64,000 bases of DNA from Epiperipatus broadwayi (taxonomy: Eukaryota > Onychophora > Udeonychophora > Euonychophora > Peripatidae): positions 3,327,127-3,391,126 of the forward strand of contig JAQFVV010006272.1 of NCBI GenBank assembly GCA_028023455.1, read 5' to 3'. The stretch's first letter is position 1. Each line of letters starts with the position of its first letter. Shown in pieces: positions 12,893 through 24,402 of this stretch. The notes beneath the pieces were generated by a model. The model saw only the letters and a list, made by a program, of their open reading frames with translations. It had not been told where the DNA came from and searched no databases. The position numbers were made by a program, and so were the translations under genes.

Positions 12893-14307
12893 TGATCATA
12901 AGAGCCTGGAGTTTATAAATCATAGTTACCTCACCAATAGCCAGCTGATCTGTTGGAGCTTGTTATTGCAGGAATATAATTATACCTTTCAATATTGTAA
13001 GGGACCGGAGAATATTGTGGCCGATATTGCCAGTATGGATAAAGGGAGGAAGAAGAGGGTAGAAGAGGACCTGGCTCATTTGGAAGATTGGCAGCATCAA
13101 GATGAACAATTAAGGGAGATAATCAAATGAATAGGAAAGGGAACAAATGGTGAGAGCTCAACAAAGACAGGAAAAGAAACAAGGTACCGGCTTCACAAAA
13201 ATATTCTACAGTACCAGACACATGATGATCCAGAGCAGTGGAAACCAGTTATACCTCCTACATTGCGAAAAGAGGTGACAAACTATGTCCACTAACTATA
13301 CGGCATTATGGTGCTTTAAAAACAGAGCATTTGGCTCGTAAGTGGTTTTACTGGCTGAACATCCATGCATAAGTCTTAAACATGTTGAGGGATTGTGAAA
13401 GTTGTCAGAAAACCAAACCAGAAAACTGGGATTATGCAGCTCCCATACTGTCAATAATACCAAATAGACTGCGAGAAATGATAGATTAGATTTTTATGGC
13501 CCTCTGCCGGCATTCAATAAAAAAAATATCTCCTCGTCATGTACAATTTATTTTCAAAATATGTGTCAGCATATCCTATCGTGCAGGCGAATGCAAAGAA
13601 TGCCATCAAAATGCTAAAAGGCTGACATTTTACAGAGACTGGAAAACCCAAAAGCACATTGTCTGACCATGGTACTCCCTTCATGTCCAAGGAATGGCAC
13701 AAGTGGATCCAACAACAGGGGATTACACATAATTTACCTCCATCAGGAACCTGCAATCCAACCCCTGCGAATGAGTAATGAGGGAGTTGGGGTGTTGTTT
13801 TGCACATATATGGGCACGAATCATAAAGGCTGGGTTAAATGGACTCCTCGAGTGGTGGATTTCATAAACTGGAACATAAATGAATCTAGCAGTTTTGCCC
13901 CATTTCACCTCCAATTTGGACAGCACATACCATGTCAGATAAACACCTTGGTACCAGGGATGGAAGAACCACCTATTGACAAGAAGAGTGACCAGGATAG
14001 AGCATATCAGACCTTTTAGCAGGTGAGCCATCAAAGAGGGAAGAAAGGGAGACATAGGGCACCCATATTTAAAGTAGGGGATAGAGTCAAGGTTAAAACC
14101 CCTCATGTCAGTGATTTGGGTAAATTCATGTGCCGAAAATTTTACAACCTATATGAAGGCCCATACACTATCTGCCATAATCAAGGGGATAATGTATTTT
14201 GGGTGGACACTGGGCATGAAATCAGGGGGTCATATAATGCTAGGTCATTAAAGCCTGCCTGGCCCTTTGCAAGCAAAGGGCAAATCAAAGAACCAGGGAA
14301 TACATAA
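12888..14307 (+). pseudogene. pol: Ty3/gypsy pol relic: RNase H end and integrase
   Basis: Several frames together spell the C-terminal half of a Ty3/gypsy Pol protein. RNase H is at 12888-13130, with TDHKSLEF and the C-terminal GPENIVADIASM block (normally N-x-x-A-D-x-L-S-R). The integrase zinc-binding region is at about 13290-13420, with Y-G-x-x-G-x-x-K-T-x-H-L and CESC-Q. The integrase core is at about 13480-13990, with LSDHGTPF near 13660 holding a catalytic Asp. The C-terminal domain is at 14023-14307, with GDRVKVKT and YEGPYTI, a GPY/F-type motif. Stops and frameshifts separate these pieces. Codon use is richer in G/C than the flanks. The whole upstream half of the element is deleted. 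Confidence 0.88.
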
Positions 14308-14360
14308 GTGTTATACGAAAAGAGCCATTCAAACTATGCAAATGTATTTGAATGCTTTCA

Positions 14361-14373
14361 GAGAAGGGGATAT
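14361..14373 (+). other. Polypurine tract before 3' LTR
   Basis: GAGAAGGGGATAT lies immediately before the TGTGACAG start of the 3' LTR, as expected for the primer of plus-strand DNA synthesis in LTR retrotransposons. Confidence 0.65.
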
Positions 14374-15389
14374 TGTGACAGAATGGGTTCAAACCCAGTC
14401 ACAAATAAAATTATTTAATCGGTAAACATATGTAGACATAGATATATATAATATTTAATTTTGTTTATTACATGGTGGTAGTTACAAATACATAAATGTG
14501 GGGGGGACTGTCATTTTTAAATGATATATATGTGCATGTGACAAATGCATGTATGAATGAATTAAGTAGTGAAAAGAGAGAAACAAGATTTTGTTTCACA
14601 CTTTAAAAACTAGAGGTCTCTGGCAGAATGAGATTCTATTTTCTGTTATATTACAACAGAAGCTATGACATGACTTTTCACACGTCTAACAGATCTGGTT
14701 AGTCCACATTGAAAATTGGAAGTGAGATAAAAAAGAAGCTTCTAGAACAAATGAGGGGGCTATAAAAGTGAGCCATCCAGAATGCATTGGATCTTTTTCC
14801 GGGAGAGCTACAACAGTGACCACCTAAACAGTTTTAGTATTTAACTTATATAATGGCGATTTCAAAAGAAATGTTGAGATAAGAGAAGCCACATCAGATT
14901 GAAACCCTTAATCCCAACCTGCTGCAGCTGCCTCAACTAATAAAACCATGATGCCTCGAAACAACACATAATTCCAGTGTGGAATCAAATGAACCTCATC
15001 GGCCAACGGACATGAAGATCTCAAATCGTTACCTTAAATTGCCTAATTTACCTGTGGAACAGAACTGTAATAAATAAATAAATCTGCTTTTGTTACTTCC
15101 CAGGAAGAGTCAGGTAAAAAACTTTAATTAATGATTTTATTTTTCTTTGTGAAAAGGAAATTCTTGTGTTTTTACTTACTCTAATAAGTGGAGGTGATGT
15201 ATGAACTATTTAATAAGGTTTCCTTAAAGCCTCGTTCCATTGCGGAATAATAAAGTATTCAGTGTCAGAAGTCATGTGATACAAATTTTTTCATAGTATC
15301 GACTTTCACTACTTGAGTTGCATATGAAAGATTTATTATGAGAGATTTATTATGGAAAGAATGATGCATGTGTGCGATTTAAAATGACA
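14374..15389 (+). repeat. Ty3/gypsy 3' LTR
   Basis: It starts TGTGACAG after a polypurine tract and ends AAAATGACA, about 1016 bp. Its last 559 bp match the 5' LTR fragment. The U3 part holds a heat-shock-element motif and TATA box (14735-14768). The conserved downstream part includes AATAAAACC near 14940, a possible polyadenylation signal. No target duplication can be tested because the 5' end of the element is lost. Confidence 0.85.
14735..14768 (+). promoter_or_regulatory. Heat-shock-element motif plus TATA box in LTR
   Basis: GAAGCTTCTAGAA at 14735-14747 is a perfect GAAnnTTCnnGAA trimer, the binding pattern of heat-shock factor. TATAAAAG follows at 14761-14768, only 13 bp downstream. 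The placement inside U3 and just before a TATA box suggests stress-inducible transcription of this LTR family. Confidence 0.65.
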
Positions 15390-15866
15390 GAGTAATAAAT
15401 ACATTTTTTTTAATAATATTAAATAAATACACAAAGAAGTAGAGTGGAATTAGTTATTTATTTATAGATCCATTTATCTAGTTGTTGTTATTTTTTATGT
15501 TTAAAAAAAAAAAAGAAATCTTAACCCTATTCGTAGCTACTCCCAGTGGTGATGTGACCCGACTATGAGACTGAGCTAGCTGATGGCCAAAACCTCTCTC
15601 ACATTACATAAATAGTATTCTTGTTGGTAATATAGCCACTTCACATAATTCTTATATTCGTATAGGATTGTCACTTGGTGTCCTTCGGATGACCATAAAT
15701 ATGCATTGGGGATATATTACAGTTGTGAAAATAAATCCATAAGTTTGGAATAATAATATCTTGGGTCAAAACCACTTAATTAAATAAAAATACATAGCCA
15801 CATATATTGATACATCATATATACATATTTGGTAGAGTATGCCTGTCTAGCAGCAAAGGGGTTTGT

Positions 15867-15901
<35 letters not shown>

Positions 15902-18169
15902 TGCAATGGAAGGTACACTAGTATTCACTACCAGAGATGTAGACTTATAGCCTAAAAAAATGTACTTTATTGGTGTGGATACCAAAATATAAATGCCTAC
16001 CACAGATGTAACAACACTCAATATTTAATATTGCTTCTAGATCACAGAGGGCAGAGATTCTTTGCAAACATTAGACAATAGTAAACAAAATGTGAAAACA
16101 ACTCTAACAATAAATGAACCAAAGTTCATTAACAATATACCACAGTTTAATATGACAGATTTCAAATACAATAGTTCAAATATCTCAGAGTCTAAATGTA
16201 GCAGAGTTTGAATATATCAATAATTCAAATTTATTAGGGTTTGTTTACAATAATTTAAATAATATGCATTTGAAAAGTAATGATTTTTTTAATGTTAGCA
16301 TGGAGTGCATTTAATACCTGACAGCTTTCAATATTACACTTCATAAAAATTCACTTATTCACACTGTACCATCTCTGAAGTTTGATAATTACTCTATATC
16401 AAAATATGTGCACATATATATTTTCCTTTTGCATTAAATCAACCAATGATAAAGTAGCCATAATCCATTATATATGTTTAAAGAGTTTTTTATTGCAATT
16501 TGTTTTTGAAATGCAAAAAAATAAAAGTCTAAAGAATTCTTTTTATTATTGTTGTTAGTTTAAAGAAAATATTGTTCATAAAAGTTATAAATGATTGATT
16601 AGAAAAAAAGAAAGAAAGAAAAAGTTGAGATTGAGCAGTTGAGATTGAGTTGAGTTGAGTTGAGATAACAGTTGAAAAAAAGTGCAGTTCAGTTCAGCAA
16701 GATCACATTAAATTAAATCAGTTAATTGTTTAGTTGACAATGCAGTGTTAAAAACCTCAGAAACATATGACTTTCTCTAGCCTGAGTCCAGTGAACATCC
16801 AACCTGCCCAGAAAAGAATAATGTTTGCCTAACAACTTGAGATCCTCCATCAATATTTAACTGTCTCCAAGAATAGTACCACTGAAGCATCAAATCACAA
16901 GAAAACTTCAAATCTAACTGGTTAGAAATATTTCATTAGAAGCAGCAAACAGCAAGAAGTATCTACATTCTAAAATACTAGGTAATAACATTTTTCTTAT
17001 TCTCATTTCTAGAGTAGTCATTGCATTAGTTTGAGGCCTCCCAGAGTCAAATAACATGAACTCTATATCATACATAAATCAACTATTGATGTGTGTGTTT
17101 TTTAATGTCAAATATTATTTAATGCTTTGTTATATGATATTCTAGTGTGTGAATTAAGAATGTGTGTGATCATTATATAAAAATATCAGTGTTATGTTAG
17201 TTAAATAAGATTTATAAAAGTATTTAAAATTAGTATAATAAATGTTAATTAAAAAAAATTGTCTTGTAAACTTAAAGCTTAATTTTGTCAGTCAATTCTT
17301 TACCACTAATTGAAATAATCAAATCATCTTGTTTAATATCCATGAATTTGGAAAATAATATCTTTCATAGATAGAGTCTATCTCTCTTCAGGTCATTCTT
17401 CTTTGGCAAGTCATGCGTCACTCATGGGTACTCCTCGGTATGCGTTCGAAATGCTATTTCCATCTTCTGTTGCTGTTATCATTCTGGATCCATCTAGACA
17501 TTTAAGACTGGACATTTGATGTTTCATTATTCATTACACAGGCAAATATTAAATCATCATGCTTTCTATGGTCAGCGACAATAGCACTCCGGCCCTGTGG
17601 CAATGTTAAATTAGCCAGAATACATTGCTCTGCAGTTCATAAAAGATTTAAATTTCCTTAATTTGTTATTTGGTATTTAATGGCTTTTAATTATTTCATC
17701 ATTTATATATATGCTGGTGATCTTCTCTTTGTTTATTTTATCTGTATTCTAATAATGGTGCAGTTTTGATTTTAAATGTCAATTTAAAATCAGTTATTTT
17801 TATCCAACCACACAAGTCTATCAAAACGTTTTTCTGTTTAAATATCTGCTATATTTTCATTGATTCAAACATTCAATTTTTAAATGTTGGTGTTATACAG
17901 CCATTATATCTTTTTGAAAATAATAAAAAATGATAGAAATAAATGGGATTTGCTTTGATACTGGGTTTAGTTTCCATTGTTTAATATACTTGAATTTCTA
18001 TTTTCTTTTTCATTGCTAAACACATCTATTGTTACACATATTATATTGATTAGTAAAAATAAAATTATGTAATAGAATTCTGCTGTCATCTTCCGCATTT
18101 GGTTACCTAATGACTGGCTTGACATGGGGTCATTGCTATATTTACAAAGTCTGAGTCTTGTTATCAAGA
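15390..18169. other. AT-rich DNA with simple repeats, no gene seen
   Basis: It contains a TA-then-TG microsatellite (15867-15901) and a GAGTT-type pentamer run (about 16620-16665). A somewhat GC-richer stretch at 17380-17640 has no recognisable frame, although a short minus-strand open segment is visible there. No named element found. Confidence 0.45.
15867..15901. repeat. TA/TG compound microsatellite
   Basis: About ten TA units followed by about eight TG units, adjoining TTGCAATGG. Confidence 0.9.
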
Positions 18170-18695
18170 TATAAAATACATTGAGGAATTGGCAATTCTC
18201 ATTGTTTATAACTTACAAGCTTAAGAAAATAGGGTCATGTGATCTATGACTTATTTTGACTATTTATAGTCTCTGACTTAAGTCTTATGTAATGTTATAT
18301 TGCTAAGACTATTAATATATGGTATGGCTGAAGGTCTATCAGCACGTTAAAGATATTTGAGTTGGATAGCTGGGCTTGAAGACATGTAGGTGTCTGAAAA
18401 TTTCAGATTTTCCATTCAATAGATAACTTTTAGATAAGTGATTAGCTTTGGGTTGGTATTTTTAGATCTAGTGTCTGAACCTACCCTGGCACCTCTCTGA
18501 GGAGTGCCAAAGCACAAAACAATGGTCAGGGGTTGGGGGGGGTTGCTGTCAGAGATACTTTAAGTGGTGGCTCTGGCTAAGCATTTATCATAAAGCTTGT
18601 TGAGGAATTGGCAATACTCATTGTTTATAACTTACAAGCTTAAGGTAATAGGGTCATGTGATCTATGGCTCTTATTTTGACTATAAAATACATTG
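18170..18695 (+). mobile_element. Family B retrozyme-like repeat with target duplication
   Basis: The 14-bp direct repeat TATAAAATACATTG flanks the unit at 18170-18183 and 18682-18695. Inside, the first 80 bp (from TTGAGGAATTGG at 18181) recur at 18600 with a period of 419 bp, so the insertion is one monomer plus a partial second one. The monomer holds a hammerhead motif (18491-18532) and no ORF. This is the layout described for retrozymes, small non-coding retroelements of ribozyme-bounded monomers copied through circular RNA. Parts of the monomer match the arms at 21415-22215. Confidence 0.75.
18491..18532 (+). ncRNA. Hammerhead ribozyme motif, family B
   Basis: The core CTGAGGA at 18497-18503 is followed by stem II GTGCC-AAA-GCAC, then AAAA (canonical GAAA with G12 changed to A), a very short stem III, and the cleavage triplet GTC at 18525-18527. 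Stem I pairs ACCTCT (18491) with AGGGGT (18528). The layout is a type I hammerhead with minimal stem III. The G12 change would probably abolish cleavage in this copy. Confidence 0.6.
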
Positions 18696-19119
18696 TCCTT
18701 TAATTCATTATTGGTATAATTGTATATTTTTATGATTTCTTAATAAGGGTTTTTATCTTTTTATTAAGTAAGGGAAATTATTCTATTGTGACATTTATTT
18801 AATATAATATTTAATAAAATAAATGATTGTTGCATATATATATATGTTTGTGTGTGTATGTTTACTCTGTAAAATGATAGCGCATGCTCAAACACCTATT
18901 AGCTAATCTTACATTTTAAATGAATTTGATTTGGTGGTGTGAGTGAATAAAGGCTGGACTCAATTCGATTGTAAGCTACTCTTACAATATAGACCCAGGA
19001 TATTGTCATATTCTGAGAAGCAGTGGTTGGATTAAATAGTGATACTAGAATATTAAGATTGACAAGAATATATAACAGGGTGATTCCATATTTTACTACA
19101 GCAGTTTTACAAAAAATAT

Positions 19120-19860
19120 TTTGTGGACCAAAATGAAAAACTAATGAAATAAAAATACATTGAGATTATTTAAGTCATCCAGATTTTATAGATGATGTGG
19201 TAATTTTTGCAAATATTACTTTAGAACTTCATGAAATAATGTGAGAATTATCAGATAAAAGTAAGGAAGTAAAATTAAAGATAAATATTAAAAAGGCTTA
19301 TGTAATTCTCGGTGCATTTTTTCAAAAAAGAAAAAAAAGACTGATAATCATAAATTAGATGTCAACAAATATCTTAGTCATATTATTAATACAAATCAAA
19401 ATGTATTGAATACAGTTAATCACTTACTATTAAAAGAAATATACTAATGTGTTTGTGTTTTACCAATTTTTATTTAAGGACATATGACTTGGCCACTTAA
19501 TAAAAGAGCAACATGAAGATTTCAACAACTCAACAAAGTATGGAAAGATAAGCATTATGACTAAAAATAAAATATTTAAAATGAATACATGTTTGCCAGA
19601 ATAGGCAAGTATCAACGGCATCATTGAAACAATTAACATGGAGCTGGATTGGATGTATTAATAGAACAAATGATAATAGATGGACAACTAAAGTTTTAAA
19701 ATGTAAGACAACAGCTTGTAAGAGACCTAAAAAGAGACCATATGCGAGATGAATGATGTATTGGTGCGATGTAAAGAAGAGAGGCTATAGAAAGTTGGGA
19801 AGACCTTCATCCAGCAGTGGAATAATAATGGTTAAAAACGATGATGATGTAATCAGTTTT
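19120..19860 (+). pseudogene. RTE-type LINE relic, RT palm to 3' end
   Basis: Read through stops, the plus strand gives DYLSHPDFIDDVVIF near 19170-19220, the catalytic F-x-D-D motif C of a LINE reverse transcriptase with both Asp codons present. An ELHEIM-ELSDKSK helix follows, then NRWTTKVLKCK and a KRP-KRP-ARWM block near 19680-19750, and a Gly-Arg-Pro-Ser-Ser tail ending in GATGATGATG. The order matches the 3' half of RTE-clade elements. The 5' half is absent, which is typical of 5'-truncated LINE insertions. Confidence 0.75.
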
Positions 19861-21256
19861 TATTTTAGTTTATCGTTAAAGTAATTTATTCAATCATATT
19901 TTTGATATTTAATAATATTTTGTTATAAACAATGTGGTGCTACTTTAAAAAAAAAAAAAAAGAATTATAAGAAAAAGTAGGAAAGTAATTTTTGGATCAT
20001 GTGTCTATTAGATTTTTTATGAAGTCGTGCTTTCTATCTGTTCATCTAATATTCCAATATGACTTAAATAACGGAAATAGTTTAGTTTACTTTGCATAGA
20101 TAAAATTCTAATTTTAATTTAAATGAATTTTAATCTATATATATTTTAACTTCATTTTATATAAATAAATTTTATATATGCACACACATTCACATAAACT
20201 CTTTTAAATGAAATGAATATAAGAGATAAATATTCTGCAAGAAGATCAAACGTCATAAATATTATTGAAGATTTTAAAAATGATAACATTGATTTGTAAT
20301 GATGAAATGTATACAGAAATAAAAAACATTGAGAAAAAAAAGTATTTACTTTTGTGCAATTTCAGAATTCTGATAAAGTGATTCAATAGGTTGAAAATAG
20401 AAAAACTTATTAGTTTAAGAACTAATATAATAATAATAAACATTAAGAATTTTGAATAAAGGATTGAAAGTTATATTAATATGAAATAGGATTTTGAATT
20501 GATTTTATTTTATATGTGCGAGAGAAAAAATATTCATCTTTCTAGAGAGACGTCTACCGGCAGAAACTCCGCCAACCTTAATAAAAATGCTTTTCCAATC
20601 ATATTAAGCAATAAGAAACAAATTACTTTGCGACTGATAAAGAAGTACAAAATTTATATAATTTTCAACTTAAATAGTAGTTGCAGCTTTAATATTTTAA
20701 TATCAAATAAGTTTTAAAAATATATAGAATGCATGTCGACAAAAATATATTTTGAAAATAAAAAAAAAAATTGCTTTGTTGATAAGGCTGTACTTTCAAA
20801 ATAATGGTAAAGCAAGCAATTTATATATACAATATGCTGTAATTAAAAAATAATTATTTCACTTAAAAGACTAAAAACATAAGATTGAAGGTATGAAAAC
20901 TGAAATATTCATAGTAGATTGTAAATATTATTGTTGTTTTGAGTGACTAATGATTAATGTAGTATGTTTAAATACTGCATATATTATGTCAAACAATTAA
21001 ATATAAATATCAGGGAATTTTAGGACAAAATATTGTAGTGTACTCTTACAAGGTTAACCTGTGTTAATAGATGCTGCTTGATGTTGAATATTGAGTGATA
21101 TTTTTTGTTCAAATGAAAATAGATAAAATGAATAACTATTGAAGACTTTATAGAGAGATAAGATCTTAGAAAGTACTATGGAAAAATATGGTATCTGGAA
21201 ATATTCAATATTTTAATATATATAAACAATGCATACGGCTAGCTGAAATCTATATA
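19861..21256. other. AT-rich DNA, no gene seen
   Basis: Only short AT-driven ORFs (20246-20443 minus, 20499-20717 plus) without recognisable features. Confidence 0.5.
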
Positions 21257-21414
21257 AAATATTTAAAATGTCCAATAGCTATATTATTCCAGCCACACCT
21301 TTTAAATAAAAAAAGTTCGAATTTTAGCACTACAAAAAAATTCAAGCTTTCTTTATTTAATTAAAGGGGGTGTGTGGCTGGAATAATATAGCGATGGGGC
21401 ATTTCAAATATATT
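21257..21414. mobile_element. Small hairpin MITE
   Basis: About 46-bp arms at 21257-21302 and 21366-21414 are inverted copies (shared core GCTATATTATTCCAGCCACAC) around a 63-bp AT-rich centre. The size and structure fit a miniature inverted-repeat element. Its right end touches the ribozyme composite. Confidence 0.7.
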
Positions 21415-21520
21415 TTTATTTAAGATCACTAGATGATACTTACCAATAGCTCTAAACAAGCTTTATTTTTATAAGTGCCAAAAGAGAAAGAATTCAAAAT
21501 CTATATCATTAAGTACCTAT

Positions 21521-21566
21521 CCCCAGACCAATTGGTTTCAAGCTTATGGCTCACCTCAGTGGAGGG
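21521..21566 (-). ncRNA. Hammerhead motif, family B, left arm
   Basis: On the minus strand CTGAGGT (A9 changed to U) is followed by stem II GAGC-CATAA-GCTT, an intact GAAA, a palindromic stem III ACCAATTGGT, and C17 in GGTC. TGGGG then pairs with CCTCCA upstream as stem I. This is the clearest stem III of the family, but the A9 change is expected to impair cleavage. Confidence 0.6.
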
Positions 21567-22016
21567 CTGGGACTCTAGAAACTAGATCTAAAATACTAAC
21601 TCAAAAGTCAGTACTTATAAAACACATTTTTATCCAATTTGAAAGTCTGAACTTTTCAGACACGTAAATGTCTTCAAATCCAACTTTCAAACCAGATAGC
21701 TATATGGGTCTGAATTCAGCTCAGTTTTACCATATAGTAAAAGCCTCTGCAATGTAGCATTGCAAAAGCCTTCAAAGATACACTTATAATAATTAATAAA
21801 ACAAATCATAAATTTTGTAACTTGCTTTTAAGCTTGCATTTAAATTACTATATGGCGAAACTGAACTGAATCAGATCCATATAGCTATCTGGTTCGAAAA
21901 TCTGGATTTGAAGACATTTACAAGTCTGAAAAGTTTAGTCTTTCAAATTGATAGAAATGTGTTTTATAAGTGCTGGCTTTTGAGTTAGTATTATGAATCT
22001 ACTTTTTAGAGTCCCA

Positions 22017-22064
22017 GCCCTCCAATGAGGTGAGCCATAAGCTTGAAATCAATTGATCTGGAGG
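22017..22064 (+). ncRNA. Hammerhead motif, family B, right arm
   Basis: Plus-strand partner of the motif at 21521-21566. AATGAGGT has C3 and A9 changed, GAGCCATAAGCTT forms stem II, GAAA is present, and ATCAATTGATC gives stem III and the cleavage triplet ATC. TGGAGG pairs with CCTCCA. Stem III carries a compensatory-looking change (ATCAATTGAT against ACCAATTGGT). Confidence 0.5.
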
Positions 22065-22215
22065 TAGGGATTTAACAATAGAGATTATGAATTCTCTCTC
22101 TTTCAGCACTTATAAAAATAAAGCTTGTTTAGAGCTATTGGTAAGCTTGATCTAGTGATCATTTAAATGCAAGCTTAAAAGCAAGTTACGAAGTTTATGA
22201 CTTGTTTTATTAATT

Positions 22216-22903
22216 ATATATATATATATTTACACACATACACCATATTCACAAGTTTTACTGCAATTTTTTTTCTTTCTAACTAAACATCTGACATATC
22301 CTAACTAATTTTAACGATATTAAAACAAATTCAGAAATTTTATGTTATAAACTGGATAATTATTTTTATAAAATTATGGATTGACTTTTTGTATTAGGAA
22401 AATTATATATCTATTACTACAGTGAAAATTAACAGAGAGCAATGTGATTAATTTTTTATTTGCAAGTGTACAGCACTTTTATTTGTTTGATTATGTCTAT
22501 AATTTTTGGGTATAGGAACATCTTAGAAGCAAGATTTCAAATTACAATGCCAACTTTTTAAGTTCTAAAGAATAAGATAAAACTTCAACTAGTTTTACTT
22601 TCCACATTATTATTCAATAATTTCCATTTTTAGAATATAAAAACTAAAAATATAAGTCTCAATCAAGTATAGCGCAGTAAAATAAAATTATCTAAATTAT
22701 CCACAAATATGACATTGTTTACTTATTTGTTTATTTTGTATTTTTTAGTCATAATATCAATTATTTTGATGGCGATTTTTAGTTAAATTATGTTTTTTGT
22801 AGAAATTTCTTCTGCATCTTTGAAAGTTCATTCAAAATATTTTCACTTTTGTTAGTAGATTTTTTTTCAGATTACATTAATGAGACATATTTTAATTAAT
22901 ATA

Positions 22904-22940
<37 letters not shown>

Positions 22941-23029
22941 CAGTTAATTTCATCAGGCAAACAATCCATTAAAACATAGCATTGTAAATTAAAAAAGTAT
23001 ATTTATTTGTGAAAATATCTAGCAAGTTA
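22216..23029. other. AT-rich DNA with TA microsatellite
   Basis: A TA run of about 15 units lies at 22909-22939. No coding frame or named repeat otherwise. Confidence 0.5.
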
Positions 23030-23544
23030 TGATTTTTCAATTTCACTTATATAATTGCAATATAAGACCTGTTGTATTTTGATAAATATTCTTCAGAATA
23101 TGCTATTAACGTGAGTCTATGTCTTGATGATTCAAGATTTAATCACTGTGGAAATGCTTATGGTATTAAATGCCATTTTATAATCTACAAATCCAGATCT
23201 TAAACTTAACTCATATTTTGGGGGTTTATTCTATAACTTCTCTCAATGCTTAGATGTGATTCACTAAACTAAAGCTATTTTTAAATCTAGCTTGATCTTT
23301 TTATTGGTTTGGACATAAAGTTTGTTGTAAATAAGGTGCAATTTTCTCAGGAAAGATTTTTCATAGAACTGATAGAAGACTAATGGAGCTATAATTTCTA
23401 ATATCCTTTTTATCACTTTTTATAAATATTAATACTATTACTTCAGACTTCCAATCACTTCATATCTCATTATCATTTAAATATTTGAGATATATTTTTT
23501 GCCAATTGTTTTTATTTCTTCAACTGTTTTCTTAAAGATAAATA
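23030..23544 (-). pseudogene. RTE LINE relic, RT part downstream of Penelope insertion
   Basis: The minus-strand reading gives KKTVEEIKTIGKKYIS near 23500 and, further on, LREVIE near 23240 (family: REVIEKT before the VDYEKAFD block). Stops and frameshifts are frequent. It is the continuation of the LINE at 25342-26590. Joining across the insertion restores the order PGNDGI, ILKE, EEI, IS known for RTE reverse transcriptases. Confidence 0.75.
23532..23544 (+). repeat. Target-site duplication, left copy
   Basis: TTAAAGATAAATA, repeated exactly at 25329-25341 on the other side of the Penelope composite. Confidence 0.85.
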
Positions 23545-23745
23545 GTTAAGATTTTACTTCATTAACGCTTAAATAAATTAATATATATATGTGCTCTGCA
23601 CACAGGTAATAAAGCTATTAATAAATTGTCAAAATTTTTTACTGCCAAGCGCTTTCGGGACAGTCTACAGTCCCATATTCATGGCGAGTTATTCTGTTAA
23701 TAACTGTAAAACTATGTAAATTTTATGCAAATTTATGTGCAGATG

Positions 23746-24402
23746 TTACGTGGACCATTTACGAGATAGAAAATAGCAGGCCTCTCTTCTGTTGATTGCC
23801 GATGGGTCAGCCGCAATGAAGTAAGCTTCCCTAACTTTACGTTTGGTGTCGTTTGTTTCAGAGCAAACGACACTGGCTGTGGTATGTAGAAAAGCATGTC
23901 CAGAGTTTCTCTCGTGTTCAACAAAAATCAAATTACCTTCAAACTTTGTTTTGGTTTTATTGTAAAGGTATCAGTGTTGAGCTACTCTGGTGGCAATGTT
24001 AGTTTTGGTCTCTCCGTAATATGTTGTTGTACAATTTCTTTGGGGGCAGGTAATTTTGTACACAACTTAAAGGGTGAGTTCAGGTTTGATCCTGTCTTTG
24101 GTATTATTTATCAGTCTATTGGTGTTGGGAGGTGAATGGAAAGCAACTTCAAAGTCACATGATAGTTGATTGATAAGGCTTTTAGCTGTAGAGTGAACGT
24201 ATGGGATTAAGATTCTTGGTTTGTTTTTTTTCTTGTGGTTGTGGTTTATTTTATAGAAAAATTTGTTGACTTTTCTGTTGATGGATGAATAAGTGTGTCC
24301 TATTTTCCTTAAATCAGTTATATAATTGATGAAATTTTTTCTTTTATCTGCCTCATATTTGAACTGCAAATATGAGGCAGATAAAAGAAAAAATCTCATC
24401 AA
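23746..24402 (-). pseudogene. Penelope family B GIY-YIG region, left arm
   Basis: Minus-strand frames encode a basic linker (YEADKRKNFINYITDLRK, RILIPYVHS) and then a GIY-YIG-type endonuclease domain with YKITCPQRNC, TYYGETKTNIATRVAQH and FVEHERNSGHAF, ending AINRREACYFLSRKWST. The RILIPYV segment is typical of the RT-to-endonuclease linker in Penelope-like elements. At least one frameshift and a stop (within TAKSLINQ to VVYKIT) split it. The reverse transcriptase itself is absent, so this is a 5'-truncated copy. Confidence 0.8.

Larger units (their letters stand above)
21415..22215. mobile_element. Family B retrozyme inverted dimer
   Basis: A minus-strand monomer (about 21415-21790) and a plus-strand monomer (about 21788-22215) face away from each other. 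Both contain AAGCTTGTTTAGAGCTATTG, the hammerhead motif and the CAGATAGCTAT segment. The inner junction repeats the outer right end (ATAATTAATAAAACAA at 21788 against its complement at 22200). The units share segments with 18184-18681 and with the tandem repeats at 48041-48595. Confidence 0.75.

Noticed and set aside
13514-14106. Minus-strand ORFs of 97 and 127 codons
   Set aside because: Antisense shadows of the Ty3/gypsy integrase region.
22945-22975. Hammerhead core on minus strand (CTGATGA)
   Set aside because: No stem II hairpin followed by GAAA at the required spacing.
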